Both the position numbers and the translations under genes were made by a program. Below the pieces are notes generated by a model. That model did not search any database. It saw only the letters and a list, made by a program, of their open reading frames with translations, and was not told the DNA's origin. A stretch of DNA of 64,000 bases from Pseudoxanthomonas sp. Root630 (GTDB lineage Bacteria > Pseudomonadota > Gammaproteobacteria > Xanthomonadales > Xanthomonadaceae), in assembly GCF_001427585.1 (NCBI RefSeq), contig NZ_LMGY01000015.1:232683-296682 (forward strand), in the 5' to 3' direction. Within the stretch, counting starts at the first letter, position 1; each line of letters opens with the position of its first letter. Of the stretch, positions 1-8,233 are shown in pieces.

Positions 1-486
1 GCGTTGGCGCACGTGGCGGCGGTGTGCCCGTTGCTGGACCCGGCGACGACGATGGAGCGCATCGAGAACGGCTTGCCGCTGTACGACTGGTATTTCGCGC
101 GCAAGTGGCGGCGCTCGCTGGAACGCAAGCGCGACCTGTTCCCGCAGCGCCACGATTTCGACGACACCGTGCTGGCGCTCGACATGCGCGCGCTGACCGA
201 CTGGCTGGTGCAGCGGCACACTGCGTTCGGCACGCTGGATGCGTACTTCGACGGCTACGCGATCGGCGGCGAGCGGCTGGCCGGGCTGTCCGTGCCCGCG
301 CACATCCTGATGGCGGAAGACGACCCGGTCATCCCCTTCGACACCTTCCGCGGCTGGTCCCTGCCTGCCCAGGCCACGCTGGAGATCGCGCCCTGGGGCG
401 GGCACTGCGCCTTCATCGAGAACGTCGCGGGCGACGGCTACGCCGAGCGCTGGGTGGCCGAGCGGCTGGCCGGCAACGCTGCCTGA
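1..486 (+). CDS. YheT-like alpha/beta hydrolase, C-terminal part
   Basis: Only the C-terminal ~160 residues are present; the gene enters from the left edge. The final third carries AEDDPVIP, which fits the acid residue of an alpha/beta-hydrolase triad, and GGHCAF, which fits the catalytic histidine. This ending resembles the YheT/COG0429 hydrolases (predicted esterases). The nucleophile elbow would lie before the window, so the catalytic serine cannot be checked. The in-frame TTG at position 4 is internal and should not be taken as the start. It ends 49 bp before the next gene on the same strand. Confidence 0.7.
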   Translation, partial: ALAHVAAVCPLLDPATTMERIENGLPLYDWYFARKWRRSLERKRDLFPQRHDFDDTVLALDMRALTDWLVQRHTAFGTLDAYFDGYAIGGERLAGLSVPAHILMAEDDPVIPFDTFRGWSLPAQATLEIAPWGGHCAFIENVAGDGYAERWVAERLAGNAA

Positions 487-535
487 GGCCGGAACCGCCG
501 GTACAATCGGCGTTTGCCCGAACGCTGGTAGTCCC

Positions 536-2611
536 ATGTACGACTCGATCCTCGAAGCCCTGCGCCGCGGCGCGGCGACCGATGCGCTGACCGCTGCCGA
601 AGCCCTCGCGGCCGAGCGGCCCGACGACGCCCAGGCGATGCGCTGGCTCTCTGCCGCCCAGTTGCAGAACGGCCAGGCCGACGCAGCGCTGGCGAGCATC
701 GACCGCGCCATCGCCCTGGCACCGGAAAACGCCGAACTCCACCTGGCCCGTGCCGGCGTGCTGGTGGGCAGCCGCCGCCCGGACGAGGCGCAGGCAGCGC
801 TGGACCAGGCCACCGGGCTGGACCCGAACCAGTTCGGCGCCTACCTCTCGCAGGCCCAGCTGGCGCTGACGCGCGGCGACCTCGACGAGGCCGAAAGGGT
901 CAACCGCCTCGCCGAGCGCGTGGCACCCCACCATCCGCAGCTGGCGGTGGTGGAAGGCATGGTGGCGTTGCAGCGAGGCGAGGCCGACACCGCGCTGAAG
1001 CGGGTGTCGCAGGCCATCGAAGCGGCGCCGGACGATGCGCAGCTGCGCTACGTGCTGGGCTTCATCTACATGGCCAAGGGACATCTCGCCTTCGCCGAAC
1101 AGGCCTTCCGCGCCATCGTGGAAAAGAATCCGGCCGCCTCCAGCCTGTGGGGCCTGATCGCCGACCTGCTGGGGCGCCAGGGCCGTTTCGATGAAGCGGC
1201 CGACGCACTGGGCACGCTGTTCGCCGATCCCGCGCGTGCAACCCCGGGCCTGAAGCGCCTGGCGGGCCACTTGCGCCTGCGGGCAGGCCAGCTCGAGCAG
1301 GCCCAGCCGCTGTTGGAAGACGCCGTGGGCCAAGGCGCCCACGACCGCGCCACGCTCTCCGCCCTGCTGCAGCTGTGGCATGCGCAGGACCAGCAGGAGC
1401 ACGGCCGGGCCCTGCTGGAAGCCTGCCTGGCGGCGCAGCCGCGCGAGGCGGATCTCTGGCTGGCGCGACTGGCGCTGGAAGACATGGGCAGCGACGCCGC
1501 GCTCGCCCTCGCGACGCGCTGGGTGCATGCCGCTCCGGAATCGGTCGCTGCACTCGAGGCCCAGATGGCGGCGCTCGCCCATGCCGGGCGTGGCGAGGAC
1601 GCAGACGCCATTGCCGACCGCATCCTGGATTTCGTGCCGGGCCACAGCGACGCGCAAGCGCGCAAGGTCAATGCACTGGTCGCGCGTGATCCCTCGGCGG
1701 CGGTGGCACACGTTGAAAGCCTGCTGCTGCAGGCGCAGCAGGACGAGATCCGGCAGACGCTGCTGGGATGGCTGGCGCTGGCGCAGGACCGCGCGGGACT
1801 GCATGCGGAAGCGCTGGGCAGCTGGCTGAAGCGTGCGCAGGGTTATCTTCCCAACAGTCTGCCCCCCAACCCCCTCAGTGCGTCCGTGCAGGCATGGCCA
1901 GAAAGAGGGTCGATTACCCCGGAAACGCCGAGCCGGCCGCTGCTGCTGTGGGGCGCCCCTGGCTCTGGCGTAGAGCGCATGGCGGCCGTGTTCTTTGCCA
2001 GTGGTGCTCCACTGCGGGGCGATCGGTTCTCGGAGCGAGCGCCCAACGATGGGTTCCAGCGCTACGTGACTGTGCAGGAACTCGTGAATGGCGTGAAGAA
2101 GGGCGATGGCCTGATTGCGGATTGGCGTACTCGCCTGCCCGCCCGCGGTGTCTACGATGGCAATGTAGTGGACTGGCTGGTGTGGTGGGACAACGCACTG
2201 CTGCATGAATTGCGCCCGCGACTGCCCGAGGGGAGGCTGCTGGTGGCGCTGCGGGATCCGCGGGACATGCTGCTGGAATGGCTCGCGTTCGGCGCGCCGG
2301 CCCCGATCGCCATTACCTCCGCGGAGGAGGCGGCGACGTGGTTGGCCGCCGTGCTCGACCATGTCGCCACGATCGTGGAGCAGGACCTGTACCCGGCCAC
2401 GGTCGTACGCCTGGACGGTATCGAACGCACGCCATCCGCCATCGCCGAACGCCTGAGCGACGCGTTGGGCGGCCTCCGCCTCGCGGTGCCGCCGGAGCCC
2501 GGCAACGAAGGTTTCCAGCCTGGCCACTGGCGGCAGTACGCCGATGCGCTCGCCGGGCCGTTCGCGACGCTCACCCCGGTCGCGGTGCGCCTGGGTTATC
2601 CCGAGGCCTGA
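536..2611 (+). CDS. TPR protein with C-terminal sulfotransferase-like domain
   Basis: A 691-residue protein. Residues 1 to about 430 are helical repeats of the TPR type, with recurring Ala/Leu-rich 34-residue units such as DAQLRYVLGFIYMAKGHLAFAEQ. After a proline-rich linker (~440-465) comes LLLWGAPGSGVERM near residue 468, resembling the 5'-phosphosulfate loop of sulfotransferases. LLVALRDPRDMLLEWL follows about 100 residues later, resembling their 3'-phosphate motif. TPR-sulfotransferase fusions are a known arrangement; PAPS-dependent sulfation is therefore a family-level suggestion. The loop lacks the usual Lys/Arg-Ser/Thr signature, so activity is uncertain. No signal peptide is visible, suggesting a cytoplasmic protein. 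Confidence 0.7.
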   Translation: MYDSILEALRRGAATDALTAAEALAAERPDDAQAMRWLSAAQLQNGQADAALASIDRAIALAPENAELHLARAGVLVGSRRPDEAQAALDQATGLDPNQFGAYLSQAQLALTRGDLDEAERVNRLAERVAPHHPQLAVVEGMVALQRGEADTALKRVSQAIEAAPDDAQLRYVLGFIYMAKGHLAFAEQAFRAIVEKNPAASSLWGLIADLLGRQGRFDEAADALGTLFADPARATPGLKRLAGHLRLRAGQLEQAQPLLEDAVGQGAHDRATLSALLQLWHAQDQQEHGRALLEACLAAQPREADLWLARLALEDMGSDAALALATRWVHAAPESVAALEAQMAALAHAGRGEDADAIADRILDFVPGHSDAQARKVNALVARDPSAAVAHVESLLLQAQQDEIRQTLLGWLALAQDRAGLHAEALGSWLKRAQGYLPNSLPPNPLSASVQAWPERGSITPETPSRPLLLWGAPGSGVERMAAVFFASGAPLRGDRFSERAPNDGFQRYVTVQELVNGVKKGDGLIADWRTRLPARGVYDGNVVDWLVWWDNALLHELRPRLPEGRLLVALRDPRDMLLEWLAFGAPAPIAITSAEEAATWLAAVLDHVATIVEQDLYPATVVRLDGIERTPSAIAERLSDALGGLRLAVPPEPGNEGFQPGHWRQYADALAGPFATLTPVAVRLGYPEA

Positions 2612-2637
2612 CCTCTCACGTACGACAGGAGCGGCAC

Positions 2638-3252
2638 ATGCGTCTGTGGAGCGACAGTTTCGAGAACACCCGTCCCCTTCCGGCCGAGTTCGCGATGGGG
2701 CAGCCCGACGGCTTCGCCGCCAACCGCAATCCGCACCTGGGGTGGGACGGCGTGCCGGACGGGACGGCGTCCTTCGCCCTGCTCTGCATCGATCCGGACG
2801 CGCCGACCGTGCCTGATACGGTCGGGCGCGACGACCTGCAGATCCCGGTGGAACAGCCGCGCGCGCATTTCATCCACTGGGCGATGGCGGACATCGCGCC
2901 GGAGGTGCGTACGATCGCGGCCGGGAGCTGCAGCGACGGCGTCACCGCGCGCGGCAAGCAGCAGCCCGCGGGGCCGGCCGGCGCACGCCAGGGACTGAAC
3001 GACTACACCGGCTGGTTCGCCGGCGACGCGCAGATGGGCGGCGACTACCTCGGTTATGACGGTCCGTATCCGCCGTTCAACGACCTGCGCGTGCACCGCT
3101 ACTTCTTCCGCCTGTTCGCGCTGGACGTCGCCGCGCTGGACCTGCCGGCCCGCTTCACTGCCGCCGATGTCGAACGTGCGATGCAGGGCCATGTGCTGGC
3201 CGAATCCGCGCTGCACGGGACTTACACACTGAATCCGTCGCTGCGCGCCTGA
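2638..3252 (+). CDS. YbhB/YbcL-type PEBP family protein
   Basis: A 204-residue protein of the phosphatidylethanolamine-binding (Raf kinase inhibitor-like) family. Ligand-pocket signatures are DPDAP near residue 58, HFIHWAM near 78 and GYDGPYPPFND near 140, followed by HRYFFRLFALD. The open frame extends much further upstream, but the ATG at 2638 has AGGAG about 8 bases before it and gives the standard family N-terminus. Bacterial members have no agreed biochemical role. It starts 26 bp after the TPR gene and may be co-transcribed with it. It converges on the next gene across a hairpin at 3267-3288. Confidence 0.85.
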   Translation: MRLWSDSFENTRPLPAEFAMGQPDGFAANRNPHLGWDGVPDGTASFALLCIDPDAPTVPDTVGRDDLQIPVEQPRAHFIHWAMADIAPEVRTIAAGSCSDGVTARGKQQPAGPAGARQGLNDYTGWFAGDAQMGGDYLGYDGPYPPFNDLRVHRYFFRLFALDVAALDLPARFTAADVERAMQGHVLAESALHGTYTLNPSLRA

Positions 3253-3266
3253 ATCATGCGGATCGA

Positions 3267-3288
3267 TGGCCACGCAGGCGCGTGGCCA
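3267..3288. terminator. Hairpin between convergent genes
   Basis: A perfect 9-bp stem (TGGCCACGC / GCGTGGCCA) with a 4-base loop lies between two convergent stop codons. It could end transcripts from both sides. There is no long T-run, so intrinsic termination would be weak. Confidence 0.5.
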
Positions 3289-3300
3289 CGCCGCGAGGTA

Positions 3301-4719
3301 TCAGGGCGTTTCGCGCCAGCGTGATCCGCCGTCGCCATCGATCACCAGGCATGTTCCCGTTGGCGGGCACTCACGCGCCACGCTGATGCCCTGCAGCGGA
3401 ATGTCGAGGCGCCACGCGAGGCCCCACGCACCGATGGCGTAGAAGCGCTGCCCGTCCGCGACAGCGACATGCAGGGGCGTCGGCGGCGTGGGCTGGCGCT
3501 CCAGCGCCTGCAGCGTGGACTCCGCCCAGCGCGCGCGCCCGATCAGGCCGGGGTGATCGAGGCGGCGCGTACCTTCCACGGCGATCCATGAAGACAGCGC
3601 GACGAGCGCCGCCACCGCCAGCGCGCGCGGCGTGCCGGCGATGCCGCGGGCCATCGCGATGACGGGCAGGATCACCGCGATGGCGGCGTAGTACTCGTAG
3701 CTGTTCCACGCGAACAGGAAGTAGGGTGCGTACGCCAGCACGGCGAAGACCGGCAGGGCCAGCCACTGCGTCGGCGACAGCGCGCGACGACCCGACCAGA
3801 ACGCGAGCATCCACGCGCCGAGCATCGGCAGTGCGGTGGCCGCGATCCAGGCCGACCCCTGGAACCGCTCGCCCGATACCGCCATGCGCACCGCTTCGCG
3901 CGGAACGTTCAGCAGCCATGCCACGAACGAGGTCGCGTTCCGCAACACGTGGCTGCCCAGGCCCAGTTCGTAGGCGGCATCCGTGTTCGCGGTGAAGCGC
4001 CCGCGCAACAGCAGCCACGCGACCACCACGCCTGCTGAGGCCAGCCAGGCGATGGCCTCCCCGATGGTGGGCCGGCGCAGGCCGACGAACGCGGCCGCCA
4101 CCAGCATCAAGCCGGGCGTGAGCACGGCGGATTCCTTGCACAGCAGGGCCAGGGCGAGCGAGGCCGGCACCGAGGCGAACAGCACGACGCGCGCTGTTCC
4201 GCGGGCATCACGCGCGCTGACCCACGCGGCCAGCGACAGCGTCGTGAACAGCGTGAGCAACGCATTGTTGGCGGCCGCGACCCAATGCACCGGCAGCAGG
4301 TGCATCGTCAGTGCGCCGTACACGGCGCCGGCGAGCAGGGCGACCCTGCCGGCGTGCGGCCATGCGCAGGCGCGCGCGATGCGATGGCCGAGCAGGGCGA
4401 CGCCCGACGACGCCAGCAGGTGCAGCCCCAGGTTCACCGCGTGCGCGGCGAAGGCATTGCCGTGCAGGCCGGCGTCGATGAGCCGCCAGTACGCTTCCTG
4501 CGACAGCGGGCGCCAGAAACGCACGGGCGACGAAGGCCAGAAGTCCGACCACCACGGCGCGCCGCTCGCGTTCGTCGCATGCGCGGCGTGCAGGAAGACG
4601 TAATCGTCGCCCCAGAAGGGCGTCCACAGCGCCGGCAGCCACATGGCCAGCGCGGAAGCGGCGAGCAGGACAACGGCGAGCAGGGAAAAGGAGGATGCGT
4701 TCCTTGCAGCGAAGCTCAT
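3301..4719 (-). CDS. Polytopic GT-C-like membrane protein, function unknown
   Basis: A 472-residue protein with about ten hydrophobic segments between residues 12 and 385 and a soluble C-terminal tail of about 85 residues. The first extracytoplasmic loop holds FWGDDYVFLHAAH, an acidic motif at the place where GT-C glycosyltransferases carry their catalytic Asp residues. The topology therefore resembles ArnT- or PMT-like lipid-linked sugar transferases, but no specific family is recognised. The tail contains two Cys residues (RECPPTGTCLVID) that could form a disulfide. It lies 61 bp downstream of the lipoprotein gene on the same strand. Confidence 0.6.
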   Translation of the reverse strand: MSFAARNASSFSLLAVVLLAASALAMWLPALWTPFWGDDYVFLHAAHATNASGAPWWSDFWPSSPVRFWRPLSQEAYWRLIDAGLHGNAFAAHAVNLGLHLLASSGVALLGHRIARACAWPHAGRVALLAGAVYGALTMHLLPVHWVAAANNALLTLFTTLSLAAWVSARDARGTARVVLFASVPASLALALLCKESAVLTPGLMLVAAAFVGLRRPTIGEAIAWLASAGVVVAWLLLRGRFTANTDAAYELGLGSHVLRNATSFVAWLLNVPREAVRMAVSGERFQGSAWIAATALPMLGAWMLAFWSGRRALSPTQWLALPVFAVLAYAPYFLFAWNSYEYYAAIAVILPVIAMARGIAGTPRALAVAALVALSSWIAVEGTRRLDHPGLIGRARWAESTLQALERQPTPPTPLHVAVADGQRFYAIGAWGLAWRLDIPLQGISVARECPPTGTCLVIDGDGGSRWRETP

Positions 4720-4737
4720 CAGCGACGGATCGGTTCC

Positions 4738-4770
4738 GGTGGCGCGCCACTATACCGGCGACGCGCCACC
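4738..4770 (-). terminator. Hairpin between lipoprotein gene and membrane-protein gene
   Basis: A 9-bp inverted repeat (GGTGGCGCG / CGCGCCACC) with a 15-base loop lies between the stop of the META-domain lipoprotein gene and the start of the downstream membrane-protein gene. No T-run follows on the minus strand, so it may be an RNA-stabilising hairpin rather than a terminator. Confidence 0.3.
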
Positions 4771-4780
4771 ATCGAAGGCG

Positions 4781-5599
4781 TCACTTCTTCTCGTTGGCGG
4801 ACTCCACCACCATGTCCAGCACGTAGGCGCGGTTGGACGCGTCCGCCGGCGGGTTCTTCACCGCGTAGCGGTCCACGCGCAGCACGTTGCGGATGCCCGG
4901 CTCGTGCTTATAACCCTCGATGCTGTCGTAGAAGTGCTGGAACTCGCCGGGCGTGCCGACCTTCAGGCCCTTGTCGTCGTACTGGATCTCGCGGACCTGC
5001 AGGCATTGCATGTCCGGGATCAGCGGGTGGTTGCACGGCTTCGTGTCCGCGGCCACTTCCAGGAACACGCGTTCGCCCGGGCCGCCGAAGCGCGTTTCGG
5101 CCGTGGGCTCGCCGGTGAAGGAGAGCGTGTCGCCGCCGGCCGTGGTGAGGGTCAACGCGGGCGCATCGCCGGTGGCGACGGTCGCCAGCGTCAGCGTGCC
5201 TTCCAGGCGCCTGCCGACTTCGTCGTCCAGCGCCATCACCTTGGCGTCGGCGCAGGCCATCTTCGTCGACATCAGGCGCCCGGCCGTCAGCGAGCCGTCG
5301 GCCAGCGTGTAGCTGCCGCCCATGCGGTTGCAGGTGTTGGCGATGCCCAGGCGCCCGTCGCGGAACTCCAGGGTCACCGGCTTGTCGGGCTGGACGAACA
5401 GCGCGTCGAGGCGCCGGCCTCGCGCATCCGTCGCCGAAGACAGGCGCCAGTGGTACTTCGGCAGCAACGCGGGATCCGCGGCGGGGGCGACGGCGGCCGT
5501 CGCGGGGGCCGATGCGGCAGGGGGCGCCGGGGTGTCTTCGGCGGGTTTCGGGCAGCCGGCCAGGGCGAGGGGCAGGGCGAGCAGCAGCAGTCGTTTCAT
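4781..5599 (-). CDS. META and DUF4377 domain lipoprotein
   Basis: A 272-residue predicted lipoprotein: MKRLLLLALPLALAGC gives a lipobox with Cys16, followed by a Pro/Ala-rich tether to about residue 45. Residues ~50-165 match the META/HslJ fold, with the signature NTCNRMGGSYTL and a second conserved MSTKMAC. Residues ~180-265 resemble DUF4377, with KPCNHPLIPDMQCLQVREI. This two-domain lipoprotein recurs in Xanthomonadaceae. HslJ-type domains are linked to heat and envelope stress; the role here is inferred only from the fold. Confidence 0.8.
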   Translation of the reverse strand: MKRLLLLALPLALAGCPKPAEDTPAPPAASAPATAAVAPAADPALLPKYHWRLSSATDARGRRLDALFVQPDKPVTLEFRDGRLGIANTCNRMGGSYTLADGSLTAGRLMSTKMACADAKVMALDDEVGRRLEGTLTLATVATGDAPALTLTTAGGDTLSFTGEPTAETRFGGPGERVFLEVAADTKPCNHPLIPDMQCLQVREIQYDDKGLKVGTPGEFQHFYDSIEGYKHEPGIRNVLRVDRYAVKNPPADASNRAYVLDMVVESANEKK

Positions 5600-5661
5600 G
5601 GCGTCTTCTCCAAGGGTGGCCTATGCAAACGCGCGAGCGGTTGGAACGGGGTGAAGGGCGC

Positions 5662-6456
5662 TTAGCTGCCGACCGGCATCAGCAGGAGCAGCAGGGCGCC
5701 CAGCACGATGCGGTAGATCGCAAACCCGGTGAAGCGGTGCGCCTTGATGAAGCCCAGCAGCCACTTCACCACCACGAAGCCCGTCGCGGTCGCCGCTGCG
5801 AAGGCCAGGGCGACCTCGCCCCAGTTCTCGCTGCCCAGTGCGTTGTCCTTCACCAGTTCGAGGAAGGCATAGCCGCTGGCCGCGAACATGGTGGGGATGC
5901 CGACCAGGAACACGAACTCCGCCGCCGACGAACGCCGGCTGGTGCCGGCCAGCATCGCCATGAAGATCGCCGCCGCGGAACGCGACGTGCCCGGGAAGAC
6001 GCCGGCCACCACCTGCGCCAGGCCGACCAGCACCGCGACCTTCCAGGTGATGGCGGCCACGTCGCCGCGCTTCTCGGCGAAATGCTCGGCCACCAGCATC
6101 CATACGCCGCCCAGGATCAGCGCCCAGGCGATCGGGGCGACGGTTTCCGGCAATTCCCAGCCTGCGAGCCGCACCGGCAAACCGACGAAGGCGGTCACCA
6201 GGAAGGCCACCGCCAGTTTCATCGCGTAGTCGCGCGTGGCGGCATCGCGCCAGCCGGTGGCCAATTCCCAGATGCGGCGGCGGAACACCAGCGTCGTTGC
6301 CAGGATCGCACCGGCCTGGATGACGATGTTGAAGAAGTCCGAACGCGGGCCCAGCCAGTGCTGGGCGATCAACAGGTGGCCGGTGCTGGAGACCGGCAGG
6401 AATTCAGTGAGGCCTTCGAGGATGCCGAGCAGCAGCGCGGCGAGCAGGTCGGTCAT
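5662..6456 (-). CDS. uppP: Undecaprenyl-diphosphate phosphatase UppP (BacA)
   Basis: A 264-residue integral membrane phosphatase that recycles the C55 lipid carrier for peptidoglycan and O-antigen synthesis. Residues ~10-30 carry GLTEFLPVSSTGHL, the first catalytic signature with its Glu and His. FPGTSRSAAAIF near residue 170 is the second signature with the essential Arg. About eight membrane segments and the length match the family. Overexpression of this family gives bacitracin tolerance. It appears to be a stand-alone gene, about 110 bp downstream of the amine oxidase stop on the same strand. Confidence 0.95.
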   Translation of the reverse strand: MTDLLAALLLGILEGLTEFLPVSSTGHLLIAQHWLGPRSDFFNIVIQAGAILATTLVFRRRIWELATGWRDAATRDYAMKLAVAFLVTAFVGLPVRLAGWELPETVAPIAWALILGGVWMLVAEHFAEKRGDVAAITWKVAVLVGLAQVVAGVFPGTSRSAAAIFMAMLAGTSRRSSAAEFVFLVGIPTMFAASGYAFLELVKDNALGSENWGEVALAFAAATATGFVVVKWLLGFIKAHRFTGFAIYRIVLGALLLLLMPVGS

Positions 6457-6565
6457 GGGCGAGGTTCGGGCGGGGAACGGGCAGGATAGCGGAAAGCCCT
6501 TCCGTGCCCGTGCTCGCCAACGGCAGACCGCCCGCGCGCCGTCCGCGTGTCAGTGTCGTCCGTGC

Positions 6566-8185
6566 TCAGGCGCCGCGGAACAGGTTGCTGGCTTCGCTGG
6601 CCGCGCGAAGGCCAGAAAGGACCGCGCCCTCCATGAAGCCCTGCCATTCGTAGAAGCTGCTGGTGTGGTCGCCGGCGAACAGCAGGTTGTCCACGGCGCT
6701 GGCTTCGGCGTGCGCAATGCGGGTGAAGTACCCCGGCTGCGGACGCGGGACTGCGCCGCGGCTGTTGGGATCGGTGCTCCAGTTCTGGCTGGTGGCGAGG
6801 ATCTTGCCGCGGCGATCGCGGGAGACCGTCTCCATGGCGCCGGGCAGCACTTCCTCCAGCGATGCCACGAAGCCCACCGCATCCATCTGGAGGCTCGCGG
6901 GAAGCAGGCTGCGCGCGGCCTGTCCGCCCACCTGGTGCGCGATGACCGCGCCGGTGCGGCCCGCACGCGAGGGGTTGGTCTCCCACGCGTTCTGCAGGTT
7001 CGGCAGGTCCGCCTTGCCGCTGCCGGTGGCACCGTTCTCGCGCCAGTACGGACGCGAGAAGCCGACCAGCAGCCGGCTGCTGTCGCCCATTTCCGACTTG
7101 TCGATGGCCTGGCGTTTCCACGCCGACATCTCCACGCCGCGCATCTCCACATCGCGCAGCACGCTGAAGGGCATGGCCAGCACCACGGCGTCGAAATCGC
7201 GCTGCACATACTTGCCGCGCAGGTCGAAGGTGAGCCGCACCGTGCCGCCCGTGCGCCGGCTGAGGGCCACCAGGCGATGGCCGAGCTGTACCGGCTGCGG
7301 GAGCTTCTGCGCCAGTCCGGTCGCGATCAGGTCGTTGCCACCCACCACGCGCAGCGATTCGCCCGGGCTCTCCAGTGCGAACTTGCTGCGCCGGTCGCCG
7401 TACGTGAAGCGCAGGAAGGCCAGCGCACTGACTTCGTCCAGGTCGCTGCCGAACTCGCCGAGGAAGGCGTTGCCCAGCACGCTGCGCAGCAGGCCGCTGG
7501 CCCCGTAGAGCGTCAGGTATTCGTCCAGCGACATGAAATCGAGCGCTTCGGCGCGTGCGCAGAAGCGCTCCGCGTGCGGCGCGCCCAGCGGGGCGATGTC
7601 TTCACGGATGAAATCGGCGAACGCACGGAACTCATCCGCGATCTCCGCGTCGGAGTGGCGCTGGCCGGCGAAGTGGTGGAACGTGCGGCCGCGATCGCCG
7701 TCGACGGCTTCCAGCGGCAACCCCAACGCGCGCGCATAGCCCAGCATGGCGTGGTGGGAGCTGCCGATGAATTCGGCGCCACGTTCGGCCACCTGCCCCG
7801 GGAACACGTTGCGGGCCGACCAGCAGCGACCACCGACCCGTTGGGCCGATTCGAACACCTTCGCCGGCACGCCGAGACGGGTCAGCTCGGTCGCGCAGGC
7901 CAGGCCGGCCAGGCCCGCGCCCACGACCGCCACCCCGCGCGTGTTGGTCAGGCGCGCATACATCGTGCGCGCGTCCTGCGCCGTCGCCGCAAGCAGGGGC
8001 GGCGCCATCACGCCGAGCCCTGCCGCCGCCACGCCGCCCACGGCCGCCTGCATCAGGCGGCGGCGATCCTGGCTGTCGGGCGTACCGCGCCCCACGGCGT
8101 CGCTGACGTCGTCGCCCGTGCGTGCGCAGTCCTGGCCGATGCGGGCCAATCGCAGTACCTGTGCCATCCAGTCAGAGCGCGTCAT
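6566..8185 (-). CDS. Tat-exported flavin-dependent amine oxidase
   Basis: A 539-residue FAD protein. Residues 40-67 hold DRRRLMQAAVGG followed by a hydrophobic stretch and an Ala-rich cleavage region, which fits a twin-arginine signal, although it is preceded by a long N-region. VAVVGAGLAGLACATELTRLG is the FAD dinucleotide fold, and GGRCWSARNVFPGQVAERGAEFIG is the flavin amine-oxidase continuation. The C-terminal LLFAGDHTSSFYEWQGFMEGAVLSG is the second FAD-binding segment. The substrate cannot be read from sequence. A ribosome site (AAGGAAAAG) precedes the ATG. The gene begins 48 bp after the giant autotransporter stop on the same strand, so the two are probably one transcript. Confidence 0.85.
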   Translation of the reverse strand: MTRSDWMAQVLRLARIGQDCARTGDDVSDAVGRGTPDSQDRRRLMQAAVGGVAAAGLGVMAPPLLAATAQDARTMYARLTNTRGVAVVGAGLAGLACATELTRLGVPAKVFESAQRVGGRCWSARNVFPGQVAERGAEFIGSSHHAMLGYARALGLPLEAVDGDRGRTFHHFAGQRHSDAEIADEFRAFADFIREDIAPLGAPHAERFCARAEALDFMSLDEYLTLYGASGLLRSVLGNAFLGEFGSDLDEVSALAFLRFTYGDRRSKFALESPGESLRVVGGNDLIATGLAQKLPQPVQLGHRLVALSRRTGGTVRLTFDLRGKYVQRDFDAVVLAMPFSVLRDVEMRGVEMSAWKRQAIDKSEMGDSSRLLVGFSRPYWRENGATGSGKADLPNLQNAWETNPSRAGRTGAVIAHQVGGQAARSLLPASLQMDAVGFVASLEEVLPGAMETVSRDRRGKILATSQNWSTDPNSRGAVPRPQPGYFTRIAHAEASAVDNLLFAGDHTSSFYEWQGFMEGAVLSGLRAASEASNLFRGA

Positions 8186-8233
8186 GTCGGTCTTTTCCTT
8201 GGTCAGGGGTTTCGCGGGCCGGTCCGTCGAGCA

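Noticed and set aside
413..2527. 704-codon minus-strand frame over the TPR gene
   Set aside because: Arg/Gln-rich shadow of the TPR/sulfotransferase-like gene with no domain signature.
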